Notes: a model not told the origin generated them from the letters alone. A stretch of DNA of 64,000 bases from an uncultured Acidaminococcus sp. (GCA_900315205.1 OMYF01000004.1:1-64000), one strand, 5' to 3'; shown: positions 24,250 through 34,337, numbered from the stretch's first letter. Made by a program: numbers and translations.

Positions 24250-24993
24250 ATGAAACTGGCAGGATGGATCAAGATTTCGGCAGTATGTCTTTCCATGCTG
24301 GTGCTCTCTGCCTGCGGCAGTACGGGCAGGCAGCAGAAGGACAGCAGTACGGCGCAGCCGGCAAAGGCAGTTCAGGCAGCGGACGGCAGGGTCGGTGCCT
24401 ACGTTCCGAATTCGACGGGCAAACCCATGTCGGAAGATATCAAGGATGAGCTGGAAAACATGCACAGGAAAGAGGCTGCTGCCATCCCCACTATCAGGGA
24501 AGAACCGAAGGGCAGCCACAAAGGACAGAAGATCCTCATCGCTTACTTTACCTGGGGCGGCCGTTCCGGTGAAGTGGCACGGATGATCCAGCAGAAAATC
24601 GGCGGAGATCTCTACCAGATCAAACGGGATCCCGATTATTCCAGAGATTATTCCACCGTGCTGAAGGAAGCGGCCAAAGAAGTGGATGAAAATACAAAAC
24701 CTAAAATCGCCGGGACTCAGCCGGATGTGTCGAAATATGACGTCATCGTCCTGGGGTATCCGGCCTGGTGGTTTACGGCTCCGATGATCATTCCGTCCTT
24801 CCTCGAAGGAAAGGACCTGAAGGATAAGCTGATCGTACCTTACATGTGTTCCTACAGCAGTCCTTTTGAAATCACCCTGCCGGCTCTTGCTGCCGCAGCT
24901 CCGGGCGCCCGTTTCTTTACAGGGCTGACGCTCGATAAGGACACGGACTACAGTGTCATCGACCCCTGGCTGACCAGAGCCGGATTATTATGA
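24250..24993 (+). CDS. Exported flavodoxin lipoprotein
   Basis: A 247-residue protein; ATG 24250 has GGGAGG upstream. The signal ends in a lipobox (VLSAC, Cys ~20) and a ~75-residue linker follows. The flavodoxin domain begins GQKILIAYFTWGGRSGEVAR, the FMN-phosphate loop, and continues with DVIVLGYPAWWFTAPMIIPS, the usual flavin-ring loops. A flavodoxin outside the cytoplasm is unusual, because these one-electron carriers normally work inside. It probably passes electrons to the Tat-exported reductase or the membrane polyferredoxin encoded downstream. Confidence 0.85.
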   Translation: MKLAGWIKISAVCLSMLVLSACGSTGRQQKDSSTAQPAKAVQAADGRVGAYVPNSTGKPMSEDIKDELENMHRKEAAAIPTIREEPKGSHKGQKILIAYFTWGGRSGEVARMIQQKIGGDLYQIKRDPDYSRDYSTVLKEAAKEVDENTKPKIAGTQPDVSKYDVIVLGYPAWWFTAPMIIPSFLEGKDLKDKLIVPYMCSYSSPFEITLPALAAAAPGARFFTGLTLDKDTDYSVIDPWLTRAGLL

Positions 24994-25004
24994 GATTGTG
25001 CCAA

Positions 25005-25040
25005 AGCGGCGGGAAAGGAGCGGTTCCTTCCCGCTGTTTT
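25005..25040 (+). terminator. Terminator-like hairpin inside the redox cluster
   Basis: AGCG..GGGAAAGGA pairs imperfectly with TCCTTCCCGCT and is followed by TTTT. It lies in the 308-base gap between flavodoxin and esterase, so the cluster may be two transcription units. No gene is visible in the rest of the gap (25041-25301). Confidence 0.55.
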
Positions 25041-25301
25041 GCTGCCGGATTGGATCTTTACCGCTGCTCAAAAACCGGAAAATGTTTTCGCGGCCGAAAG
25101 CATCTTGAATGAGAAGGGCCAGATTCGTTATGATATATCCAAACCAGTTCTTTTTGAATTTCCGACGTATCAGTATTATGTAACAGGCAAGCGTGTCGGG
25201 GACTGCCGGAAGCTGGATGCAGCTGCCGGCAGCACAATAAAAAGGCAAGGCGGCCGCAGCTCCGGTGCAAAGCGGCTGCTGCAGCGGAATGGGGGCAGAC
25301 T

Positions 25302-26300
25302 ATGAAGAAAGAAGGACAAAAGAGAGTTGCTGCGGGCTTTCTGGCAGCCCTGCTGTTTCTGGGGCTGAGGCGGGGGATGGCTCTGGCGTCGTATGAGAAT
25401 CCATACCAGTATCCCAAAACAATCAGGCTCAGAGGAGAGGAAAAGGCAGCCTATCTGGACCAGAAGACCTGGGCCATGTTTACGGGGAAGACCAGGAAAC
25501 CGGATGCCTATACCGTGCCGAAGGGATGGCAGCAGGACCTTGAATCGCTGAAGTCCGTCCGTGTGGAAAAATACATGCCTGACAAGAAAAAAATAAAGAA
25601 TGTCCTCTTCTTTCTCCATGGCGGCGGCTATATCCTGGGCAACAGCAACAGCCATCGTGACTGGGCAATCGCCCAGTCCCATGCCCTGGGAAACGGTGAT
25701 GTCTATATGCTGGATTACCGCTATGCGCCAGCCGGCCGCTATCCGGCGGCTCTCACGGACGCAGTGGCGGCATACCGGGCCATCCTGGCTTCCGGTGTGC
25801 CGGCGGAACGGATCATCCTCGCGGGCGATTCAGCCGGCGGCAATCTTGCAACGGTACTGGCCCTGTATTGCCGGGATCATGAGCTTCCCATGCCGGCCGT
25901 CCTGGTCCTCTATTCTCCCTGGGAAGACGCGGGCCATCTGCCCACCCATGATACGAACGCCGTGGACGATGTGGTGCTGGGAAAGCGGAATGTGAGGATG
26001 TTCGCAGCGGTGACGCAGAATGAAGATTATTTCCGGGATGCCAATTTGAAGGATCCCTGTGTTTCTCCTGTATATGCGGATCTGAGAGGACTGCCGCCGA
26101 CCCTGATCATCGGCGGTGCCAAAGAGATGTTTGTCGATGACATGCTGCTTTTTGCCGGCCACGCCAGACAGGCCGGTGTCAAAGTGGACCTGCATCTTTT
26201 TCCCGGGATGTCCCATGACTGGCCGCTGATTTTTCCGGAACTGCCGGAAGCTAAAAAGACGTATGAGCTGCTGGATGCTTTCGTGGGGAAGCATACTTGA
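25302..26300 (+). CDS. Exported alpha/beta hydrolase of the hormone-sensitive-lipase type
   Basis: A 332-residue esterase/lipase with an N-terminal hydrophobic signal (AAGFLAALLFLGL). It has the HGGG oxyanion motif (His106-Gly109), nucleophile Ser177 in GDSAGG and a C-terminal His305 in MSHDW, so the active site is complete. Such enzymes cleave short acyl esters. Its substrate and its reason for sitting in a redox cluster are unknown; deacylating a substrate before reduction by the next gene's product is one possibility. Confidence 0.85.
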   Translation: MKKEGQKRVAAGFLAALLFLGLRRGMALASYENPYQYPKTIRLRGEEKAAYLDQKTWAMFTGKTRKPDAYTVPKGWQQDLESLKSVRVEKYMPDKKKIKNVLFFLHGGGYILGNSNSHRDWAIAQSHALGNGDVYMLDYRYAPAGRYPAALTDAVAAYRAILASGVPAERIILAGDSAGGNLATVLALYCRDHELPMPAVLVLYSPWEDAGHLPTHDTNAVDDVVLGKRNVRMFAAVTQNEDYFRDANLKDPCVSPVYADLRGLPPTLIIGGAKEMFVDDMLLFAGHARQAGVKVDLHLFPGMSHDWPLIFPELPEAKKTYELLDAFVGKHT

Positions 26301-26372
26301 TGAGGAAAAGGGCACCGGACCGGCGGATAGCCGCGGATGCAGGTGCTTTTCTGATAAGGAGATGGACAGGAT

Positions 26373-27746
26373 ATGAAGAAAGACGTGAGCCGCCGTACAT
26401 TTTTAAAGATCCTTGGCGCGGGTGCGGCAGCTGCGGCTGTCGGGGCTTTTGCCAGACGGGAGGAGATCATTGCTTTTCTCGATAAGGATAAGGCAGCCGA
26501 AGAAGCCGGGGAAACGATGGGAAGGGTGGCGACGCATCATTACGCACCCCTTGGCCGGGATCTGTCCATGCTGGGTTTTGGCTGCATGCGCCTGCCGCAG
26601 AAAGCCGACGGCAGCATCGATGAGGAGCTGGCTGAAAAGATGGTCGATTTTGCCTTCCGTCATGGTATCAACTACTTTGATACGGCCTGGTTCTATCACG
26701 GAGGAAAGAGCGAGGCATTCATCGGCAGGGTCCTTAAGAAATACCCCCGTGAGAGTTTTGCCCTGACGGACAAGATGCCGACACCCATCCTGCAGGACCT
26801 GGCTCAGGCAAAGGAAATCTTTCAGACCCAGCTCGACCGCTGCCAGGTGACTTATTTTGACAATTATCTGCTCCATACCCTGAGCAGCCGTGAGCAGTTC
26901 GATGAGCAGTATGTGAAGGGCGGTATCCTGGACTATCTGCGGCAGGAAAAACGGCAGGGACGCATCAAAGCTCTTGGGTTTTCCTTCCATGGTGATGTGC
27001 CTTTCTTCCACTATCTGCTCGACAATTATCAGTGGGACTGCTGCATGATCCAGCTCAATTATCTCGACTGGAACGAATCCGGGGAAGCTCCCTCCGGAAG
27101 CCGCCAGGCGGGAGACCTGTACCGCAAGGCCCGGGAAAAGAACGTACCTCTTTTTGTCATGGAACCGGTCAAGGGCGGCAACCTGGCCCACCTGTCCTCC
27201 CGGGCGGAAAGCATCCTGAAAGAACAGGATCCGGATGCCAGCATGGCTTCCTGGGCCCTGCGCTGGGTGGGATCCCTCGACGGGGTGGTGACGATGAATT
27301 CCGGCATGAGCAGCCTGGAACAAGTGCTGGACAATGTGCGGACGATGATTGATTTCAAGCCCCTGTCCACGGCGGAAGCACGGGCCATCCAGCGTTCCCT
27401 GGGCAAAACTGTGGACAGTGCAGGAATTCCCTGTACTTACTGCCGGTACTGTGATCCCTGTCCGTACGGCGTCAACATCGCATCCGTATTCCAGGTGTAC
27501 AACCGGTACGGTGAACCCCTCGGCATCGATCTGGCACACCCGGACAGTGCCACAAGCGAACAGAAAGTGAAATTCCTCGCCCATTACAAGAACAACCTGG
27601 AACGGGAGCAGCGGGCAGCCCACTGTTCGGCCTGCGGGGCCTGTCTGCCCCGGTGCCCCCAGCACATCGCAATCCCTAAGAACATCCGGGCCATCGATGA
27701 TCTGATCCAGAAGTATGGCAGGGATACGGGAAAGGGCGTGATCTAG
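26373..27746 (+). CDS. Tat-exported aldo/keto reductase with ferredoxin domain
   Basis: A 457-residue protein. Residues 1-30 (SRRTFLKILGAGAAAAAVGA) are a textbook twin-arginine signal, implying export of the folded, cofactor-bound enzyme. The aldo/keto reductase barrel shows GFGCMRLP, NYFDTAWFYHGGKSE (Asp and Tyr of the tetrad), the Lys in DKMPT and the His in LLHTL. The C-terminus adds 4Fe-4S motifs CTYCRYCDPCPYG (~352) and CSACGACLPRCP (~416). NADPH is not expected outside the cell, so electrons may come through the iron-sulfur clusters. RBS AAGGAG; its stop codon abuts the next start (TAGATG). Confidence 0.9.
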   Translation: MKKDVSRRTFLKILGAGAAAAAVGAFARREEIIAFLDKDKAAEEAGETMGRVATHHYAPLGRDLSMLGFGCMRLPQKADGSIDEELAEKMVDFAFRHGINYFDTAWFYHGGKSEAFIGRVLKKYPRESFALTDKMPTPILQDLAQAKEIFQTQLDRCQVTYFDNYLLHTLSSREQFDEQYVKGGILDYLRQEKRQGRIKALGFSFHGDVPFFHYLLDNYQWDCCMIQLNYLDWNESGEAPSGSRQAGDLYRKAREKNVPLFVMEPVKGGNLAHLSSRAESILKEQDPDASMASWALRWVGSLDGVVTMNSGMSSLEQVLDNVRTMIDFKPLSTAEARAIQRSLGKTVDSAGIPCTYCRYCDPCPYGVNIASVFQVYNRYGEPLGIDLAHPDSATSEQKVKFLAHYKNNLEREQRAAHCSACGACLPRCPQHIAIPKNIRAIDDLIQKYGRDTGKGVI

Positions 27747-29213
27747 ATGCTGCAGAAGATCCGGATTTTTGTGTCATGGCTGATATTTTCCATCATGCTC
27801 TTATATTTTGCCGGACTTGCGGTGCCTGCACTTCCCAGGTGGCAGCTGCTGTCGTCTCTCCTTGCTGCAAATGTGGCTGTCATTGCGGCCATCTTTATCG
27901 TGACGATCCTTTTTGGCCGTGCTTACTGCAGCATGCTCTGTCCGCTCGGCATCATGCAGGACTTTTTCTACTGGCTGGCAAAGCGGCGTAAAAAGGGCCG
28001 GCATAATGCAGTCCATATCCCGGAAAACCGCAGGGTGCGGTACGGGGTGCTGGCTGCGGTGCTGCTTTCCCTGATCCTGGGAATTTCCCCGGTGGTGACG
28101 GCCCTTGACCCGTACAGCATCTTCGGCCGCATCGTGACTGACCTTCTCACTGTCCCGGTCAGTTATATATGGAATGGACTGGCCGGTCTTACAGAAACGC
28201 ACGGCGGTCCGGTGCTCCTGACGAAAACGGATATCCTGCCCCGGGCCGGTGTCACGCTGGCTCTTGCCGCAGCGTATCTTCTTGTGCTGTTCATCCTGGC
28301 TTGGCGCCGCGGGCGCTGGTACTGCAATACTGTCTGTCCGGTCGGGACACTGCTTGGCACGGCCAGCCGGCACAGCCTGTACCGCCCCGTCATCCGGCAG
28401 GAGGACTGCGTCCACTGCAGGCTCTGTGAACGGAACTGCCGTTCATCCTGTATCGATATCGATCATGGGACTGTGGATACGAGCCGCTGCGTGGACTGTT
28501 TCGACTGTGTATCCATTTGTCCGAAAGGCGCCATTTCCTTTGCCCGTCCCCGGAAGGATCGGACTGCCTCCGGGACGGAGTCCACTATGCCTCAAGAGGG
28601 AGAGATGACCCGCCGCGAGATGCTCCTGACGACAGCGGCTGCTGTGGGAACCGCTGCGGCAGCACTGGCACGCCGGCAGCCCATCATCCCGGCTCTGCTC
28701 GGCTCCAAAAGGAGGGGCAGGACGATCCTGCCTCCGGGGGCAGTGGGCGCCGATGCATTCATTCTGCAGTGCACCGGGTGCCATCTCTGCGTCAGCCGCT
28801 GTCCAAGCGGTGTCCTGCAGCCTGCGGTCATGCAGAATGGCATCTTCCAGATGGGGCAGCCTTTTATGGATTTCGCAAAGGGCTACTGCGTCTACAACTG
28901 CAATTTCTGCAGCCAGGCATGTCCGGCCGGAGCCATCAGACCCCTTGCACTGGCGGCCAAGCAGAAGACACGGATCGGTGTGGCTCAATATGCCCAGTTC
29001 CACTGCCTGATCACCCAGAAGGGGATCGTCTGCGGCAACTGTGCCCGGCACTGTCCCACCCATGCCATTTCGATGGTGGAGAACAAGGACGGCCGCAGCT
29101 ATCCGCAGGTCGATGCCTCCCGCTGTATTGGCTGCGGTTCCTGTGAATATCACTGCCCGGCAGATCCGCCTGCGATCGCTGTGACCATCCTGCGGAAAAA
29201 GGCAGGTGCGTAA
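27747..29213 (+). CDS. Membrane polyferredoxin, NapH-like plus NapG-like fusion
   Basis: A 488-residue protein. The N-terminal half has about four membrane helices with two cytoplasm-facing CxxxCP motifs (YCSMLCPLG, YCNTVCPVG) and two 4Fe-4S motifs (CVHCRLCERNC, CVDCFDCVSIC), as in NapH/NosR-type quinol-linked proteins. A second, Tat-like start MTRREMLLTTAAAV lies inside at ~286, followed by a NapG-like domain with four more clusters (CTGCHLCVSRC, CNFCSQAC, CGNCARHC, CIGCGSCEYHC). It should carry electrons from the quinone pool to the outer face of the membrane. It is directly coupled to the Tat reductase gene upstream. Confidence 0.85.
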   Translation: MLQKIRIFVSWLIFSIMLLYFAGLAVPALPRWQLLSSLLAANVAVIAAIFIVTILFGRAYCSMLCPLGIMQDFFYWLAKRRKKGRHNAVHIPENRRVRYGVLAAVLLSLILGISPVVTALDPYSIFGRIVTDLLTVPVSYIWNGLAGLTETHGGPVLLTKTDILPRAGVTLALAAAYLLVLFILAWRRGRWYCNTVCPVGTLLGTASRHSLYRPVIRQEDCVHCRLCERNCRSSCIDIDHGTVDTSRCVDCFDCVSICPKGAISFARPRKDRTASGTESTMPQEGEMTRREMLLTTAAAVGTAAAALARRQPIIPALLGSKRRGRTILPPGAVGADAFILQCTGCHLCVSRCPSGVLQPAVMQNGIFQMGQPFMDFAKGYCVYNCNFCSQACPAGAIRPLALAAKQKTRIGVAQYAQFHCLITQKGIVCGNCARHCPTHAISMVENKDGRSYPQVDASRCIGCGSCEYHCPADPPAIAVTILRKKAGA

Positions 29214-29287
29214 GGAGGCTGCGGGGGAAAAAGCTGCCCGACTGCTTCCTTACATAAAAATACATAAAAATGGCCGCTCATTTGACT

Positions 29288-29333
29288 GACCGCCTGAGGC
29301 AGAGGCGGGGCTGCCCGGGCGGCCTTTCTTTCT
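29288..29333 (+). terminator. Probable terminator of the exported redox operon
   Basis: CCGCCT...AGGCGG followed by GGCTGCC...GGCGGCC and a T-rich TTTCTTTCT tail. The remaining intergenic sequence to trpS shows only a TATAGT box near 29416. Confidence 0.5.
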
Positions 29334-29477
29334 GCAGAGAAGACAGGGGAGGTGCACCGGGATATGCCTGCGGCCTGCAGGAGCGCTCTCCCCTTCACAA
29401 ATTACGGAATTCATAGTATAGTAAAGACAATATGTGTTTCTGTACGCTGCGGTAAAGTGCGGAAGGACACGAAGTGA

Positions 29478-30551
<1,074 letters not shown>

Positions 30552-30569
30552 ATGCAGCTTCAGCTTCGA

Positions 30570-30630
30570 GGCAGGGAAGGGCCCTTTCCGGACAGGACTG
30601 GAAAGGGAACGTACCCTGCCCTGTTTTTTA
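30570..30630 (+). terminator. trpS terminator
   Basis: GGCAGGG...CCCTGCC as outer stem with an inner CCCTTTCC/GGAAAGGG stem, then TTTTTT. Confidence 0.75.
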
Positions 30631-30646
30631 TGGGGAGGTGGGAATT

Positions 30647-31993
30647 GTGGTCCATGCGGCTTCCAGGACCATGGACATGACGCAAGGCAGCATCTGGAAG
30701 ATCCTTTTCCGGTTTTCCGTTCCCCTGCTCCTCGGCAACCTGTTCCAGCAGCTGTACAGTACGGTGGACAGTCTTGTCGTGGGAAATTTTGTCGGTGCCG
30801 ACGCTCTGGGCGCCGTGACGAGCATGATGCCCTGCATCAACACGCTCATCGGTTTTTTCATGGGGATCAGTACCGGTGCCAGTGTCATCATTTCACAGTA
30901 TTTCGGAGCCCGGGATCCTGTGATGCTGCGCAGGGCCGTCCATACATCTCTCGTCGGGACGTTCCTGCTGAGCCTCGTGTTCATGTTCGTCGGTTTCTTC
31001 GGCGCACCTTATATGGTACGCTTCATGCAGACGGCACCATCCATTTATCCCCTGGCTGTGATCTATCTGCAGATCCTTTTTGGCGGTGTGACGAGCACCA
31101 TGATGTACAACATGGGTTCAGCCATCCTGCGCGCTGTGGGAGATTCCAGGCGCCCGCTTTACTTCCTGATATTTACGTCCCTCCTCAACGTCATCCTGGA
31201 CCTTCTTTTTGTGGTCACCTTCCATATGAGCGTGGCCGGTGCGGCCTGGGCGACGGTGATTTCCCAGTTTATTTCGGCGTTCCTTATTTTTTATGTCCTC
31301 TGGAGGAGCCGTGACATCTATTCCGTTTCTTTCAAAGAGATGCATCTGGATTTTCCGGTCCTCAGGAAAATCATCGGCATAGGGATGCCTGCAGGCCTGC
31401 AAATGGCCGTGACTTCTTTTTCCAACGTCTTTGTCCAGGCCTACATCAATTACTTCGGTGCAGCGAGCACGACGGGGTGGGGTGTCTATTTTCGCGTGGA
31501 TGCCTTCATCCTTATGCCCATGATGACCATTGCCCTTGCCGTGACGACTTTTGCCGGTCAGAACGCCGGTGCCCGCAATGCGGCACGGATCAGGGAAGGG
31601 CTCCATGTGGCCATGCGCATGGCGGAAATCGGCACGCTGATGCTGGCCATCCCGGCCCTTATCTTCGCACCCCGGATCATCCGCTGGTTCAATACGGATC
31701 CGGATGTCGTCGCCTACGGGACGCTCTTTATCCGAACCAACTGCTGGTTTGCCGTCTTTGCCTGCCTGAATCAGGTGTATGCCGGGACGCTTCGGGGGAT
31801 CGGCGACGCCCGGGCACCCATGTACATCATGCTGTTTTCTTTCGTCGTTTTCCGGCAAATCTATCTTTTCATCCTTTCCCATGTATACAACGTGGTACAG
31901 CTCGTTTCCTTCGGGTATCCCCTGGGCTGGATGATGTGCAGCCTCCTGGAATATCTCTATTTCCGGATGAGCCATTGGGAGGCGCGTCTGTAG
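30647..31993 (+). CDS. MATE-family efflux protein
   Basis: A 448-residue, 12-helix transporter. GTG 30647 is preceded by GGGGAGGTGGG; ATG 30671 is an alternative. The N-terminal signature PLLLGNLFQQLYSTVDSLVVG and the repeat after the midpoint (GIGMPAGLQMAVTSFSNVFVQ) are typical of NorM/DinF-type MATE proteins, which export cationic compounds in exchange for Na+ or H+. It follows trpS but is separated by a terminator, so it is probably its own unit. Confidence 0.9.
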   Translation: MVHAASRTMDMTQGSIWKILFRFSVPLLLGNLFQQLYSTVDSLVVGNFVGADALGAVTSMMPCINTLIGFFMGISTGASVIISQYFGARDPVMLRRAVHTSLVGTFLLSLVFMFVGFFGAPYMVRFMQTAPSIYPLAVIYLQILFGGVTSTMMYNMGSAILRAVGDSRRPLYFLIFTSLLNVILDLLFVVTFHMSVAGAAWATVISQFISAFLIFYVLWRSRDIYSVSFKEMHLDFPVLRKIIGIGMPAGLQMAVTSFSNVFVQAYINYFGAASTTGWGVYFRVDAFILMPMMTIALAVTTFAGQNAGARNAARIREGLHVAMRMAEIGTLMLAIPALIFAPRIIRWFNTDPDVVAYGTLFIRTNCWFAVFACLNQVYAGTLRGIGDARAPMYIMLFSFVVFRQIYLFILSHVYNVVQLVSFGYPLGWMMCSLLEYLYFRMSHWEARL

Positions 31994-32022
31994 AAAACTG
32001 CATAACTGCTGCTGTGTTTCCG

Positions 32023-32056
32023 TCCCGGCCGGGGGTTCCTGACCGGGATCTCTTTT
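32023..32056 (+). terminator. Terminator after the MATE gene
   Basis: TCCCGGcc...gaCCGGGA stem followed by TCTCTTTTT. Confidence 0.6.
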
Positions 32057-32174
32057 TGGCTTCCCGGACCTTTCATGGCGCCCGGTGAACAGGGCCAGTG
32101 GAAACGGAACGCTTTTTTGTGAATGTTTTCGAACGATGTTGTAACATATATTATAAAAGTTCGAGTTATGATTG

Positions 32175-32294
32175 ACAGAGCCACAGCAGATTGATAGAAT
32201 GATAGAAAGCAATAATGGCGTGAGTGGCTCTGTTTATATTGGCTCGAGAGAAAAGGACATGACAGGTTTTCATGAAGGACTCTTGAGCTTTTTT
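32175..32294 (+). promoter_or_regulatory. Structured leader with terminator before purE
   Basis: A 120-base leader. ACAGAGCCAC (32175-32184) pairs perfectly with GTGGCTCTGT (32224-32233) around a 39-base loop containing two GATAGAA copies. A second hairpin, GCTCGAGAG/CTCTTGAGC (32242-32288), ends in TTTTTT at 32289-32294, only 16 bases before purE. It looks like a transcription attenuator. It does not match the purine riboswitch consensus I know. An AT-rich promoter (TATTAT/TATAAA, ~32148-32156) lies upstream. Confidence 0.6.
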
Positions 32295-32310
32295 ATTTGG
32301 AGGTGCAACG

Positions 32311-32865
32311 ATGAAAGTAGCAATGATTATGGGAAGCAATTCTGACTGGCCGAAGCTGGAGAGTGTCGAAAAAGTGCTGAAGGAGTTCGGCGTGGAACTC
32401 GAAGTGACGGTCGCCAGTGCTCACAGGACGCCCGAACTGGTCAAGGAATTTGCCGAAGGCGCAAGGGACCGCGGGGTCGACGTGATCATTGCTGCAGCCG
32501 GAGCGGCTGCCCATCTGGGCGGTTTTGTCGCTGCCTACACCACGGTGCCCGTCATCGGTGTGCCCATCAATGCCACCGCTCTGAACGGGATGGATTCCCT
32601 GCTGAGTTTTGTCCAGATGCCTTCCGGAATCCCCGTGGCTGTCATGGCCATCGACGGGGCCAAGAACGCAGCAATCTTTGCCGTGGAGATCCTGGCTGTC
32701 AAATATCCGGAGCTCGTGGATAAACTGGCTGCGTACCGTGCACAGATGAAGGCTGAAGTCAAGGCCAAGGGAGATAAACTGGAGGCAGTCCGTACGGCTT
32801 CTGCCAAACTTGCTGCTTCCGGCAAAAAAATCGAAGATGCTGTCCGTAATTTCGTGAAAAAATGA
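32311..32865 (+). CDS. purE: 5-(carboxyamino)imidazole ribonucleotide mutase PurE
   Basis: A 184-residue PurE. MIMGSNSDWPKLESVEKVL is the nucleotide-binding start, SAHRTPEL the catalytic histidine loop, and AAAGAAAHLGGFVAAYTTVP the next conserved segment. It converts N5-CAIR to CAIR in de novo purine synthesis. The pattern is closer to class I (which needs PurK) than to class II AIR carboxylase, but no purK is present here. It is the first gene of the pur operon, behind a leader with an attenuator-like hairpin. RBS TTGGAGG. Confidence 0.93.
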   Translation: MKVAMIMGSNSDWPKLESVEKVLKEFGVELEVTVASAHRTPELVKEFAEGARDRGVDVIIAAAGAAAHLGGFVAAYTTVPVIGVPINATALNGMDSLLSFVQMPSGIPVAVMAIDGAKNAAIFAVEILAVKYPELVDKLAAYRAQMKAEVKAKGDKLEAVRTASAKLAASGKKIEDAVRNFVKK

Positions 32866-32882
32866 ATCGCCAAGGAGGAGCT

Positions 32883-34325
32883 ATGCACGCAATTGATTTT
32901 CAGGAGGATAAGCTGCACGAGGAGTGCGGCGTATTCGGCATGTATTCTCACCGCGACGATGTGGCGCTGAATACCTATTGGGGACTTTTCGCGCTGCAGC
33001 ACCGCGGCCAGGAAAGCGCCGGCATTGCTGTGACCGATGGCAGGAATATGCATATCAAAAAGGGCATGGGCCTGGCCACGGAGGTCTTTAAAAGCGGCCT
33101 GGCAGGACTTGACGGATATATCGGCATCGGCCATGTACGGTATTCCACAACGGGGTCCAGTATGGTTTATAATGTCCAGCCCATGAAAGTCTTCTATGAC
33201 GGCGGGAACCTGGCCCTGTCCCATAACGGGAACCTGACCAATGCGGGCAGCCTGCGGCAGGAACTGCAGCAGGAAGGTTTTCTCTTCTCCTCCACTGTGG
33301 ACAGCGAAGTCGTGCTCCATCTGATCGCCCGGTCCCGGAAAAAGACCCTGCCGGAACGTGTGGCCGAAGCGGCCAATTCCATCAAGGGGGCTTTCGCCAT
33401 CCTAGTCATGGATGACCATCAGCTGGTCGCTTTCCGTGATCCCTATGGATTCCGGCCACTGTGCATCGGCAAGATGGATCATGGCTGGGTCGTCACGAGC
33501 GAGACCTGTGCTCTGGATCTGGTGGGGGCCCACTTCGTCCGCGATGTCAAACCGGGTGAACTCATTGTCATCAACGACGAAGAAAAAGAGCCGCAGAGCA
33601 TCATGTACAGTACCCACAGACCGGCTCACTGCGCACACTGCATCTTTGAATACGTTTATTTTGCCCGTCCCGACAGCATCATGGACGGAGAGAGCATCTA
33701 CAAAGCCCGCGTCAACATGGGCCGGATCCTGGCCCGGGAAACGAAGGATATCCACGCGGATATCGTGATTTCCGTACCAGATTCGGGCACGCCTGCGGCG
33801 ATTGGCTACGGCCTCGAAGCAGGTATTCCCTTCCTGGAAGGGCTGACAAAGAATAAATATGTGGGCCGTACGTTCATCCAGCCCACGCAGAAGCAGCGCC
33901 TCAATGCGGTGCGCCTCAAACTGAATGCCAACCGCAGCCTGGTCGAAGGTAAATCCGTCGTCATGGTCGATGATTCCATCGTCCGCGGCACGACGAGCGG
34001 CATGATCGTCCAGCTCCTGAGGGATGCCGGTGCGACGGCAGTCCATGTCTGCATCAGTTCGCCTCCGGTCATGGATTCCTGCTATTACGGCATCGACACG
34101 TCCGAACGGAAGGAACTGATCGCCGCATCCAAGACAGAAAAAGAAATCTGCGAGTATATCAAAGCGGACAGCCTGCATTATATTACTATGGAGGGTCTCA
34201 GAGCGTCTCTTTCCGTGCTCGACCCCGATGATATGTGCTATGCCTGCTTCAATTCCCACTATCCCGACGGAGCGGACAGGGAAATGAAGTCCACATCGAA
34301 ATTCCAGTTTGAACAAGGCTGCTAA
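32883..34325 (+). CDS. purF: Amidophosphoribosyltransferase PurF
   Basis: A 480-residue protein; ATG 32883 follows AAGGAGGA, an earlier in-frame ATG overlapping purE being less likely. A 14-residue propeptide precedes catalytic Cys15 (EECGVFG), as in Bacillus-type PurF. ALQHRGQESAGI is the glutaminase motif, VVMVDDSIVRGTTSG the PRPP site, and the late Cys residues (CYACF) fit a 4Fe-4S enzyme. It makes phosphoribosylamine from PRPP and glutamine, the committed purine step. Confidence 0.96.
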   Translation: MHAIDFQEDKLHEECGVFGMYSHRDDVALNTYWGLFALQHRGQESAGIAVTDGRNMHIKKGMGLATEVFKSGLAGLDGYIGIGHVRYSTTGSSMVYNVQPMKVFYDGGNLALSHNGNLTNAGSLRQELQQEGFLFSSTVDSEVVLHLIARSRKKTLPERVAEAANSIKGAFAILVMDDHQLVAFRDPYGFRPLCIGKMDHGWVVTSETCALDLVGAHFVRDVKPGELIVINDEEKEPQSIMYSTHRPAHCAHCIFEYVYFARPDSIMDGESIYKARVNMGRILARETKDIHADIVISVPDSGTPAAIGYGLEAGIPFLEGLTKNKYVGRTFIQPTQKQRLNAVRLKLNANRSLVEGKSVVMVDDSIVRGTTSGMIVQLLRDAGATAVHVCISSPPVMDSCYYGIDTSERKELIAASKTEKEICEYIKADSLHYITMEGLRASLSVLDPDDMCYACFNSHYPDGADREMKSTSKFQFEQGC

Positions 34326-34337
34326 GGAGGAAACATC

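Noticed and set aside
32100-32310. Guanine/adenine riboswitch before purE
   Set aside because: The conserved purine-aptamer loops are not found; only an unclassified attenuator-like structure is seen.
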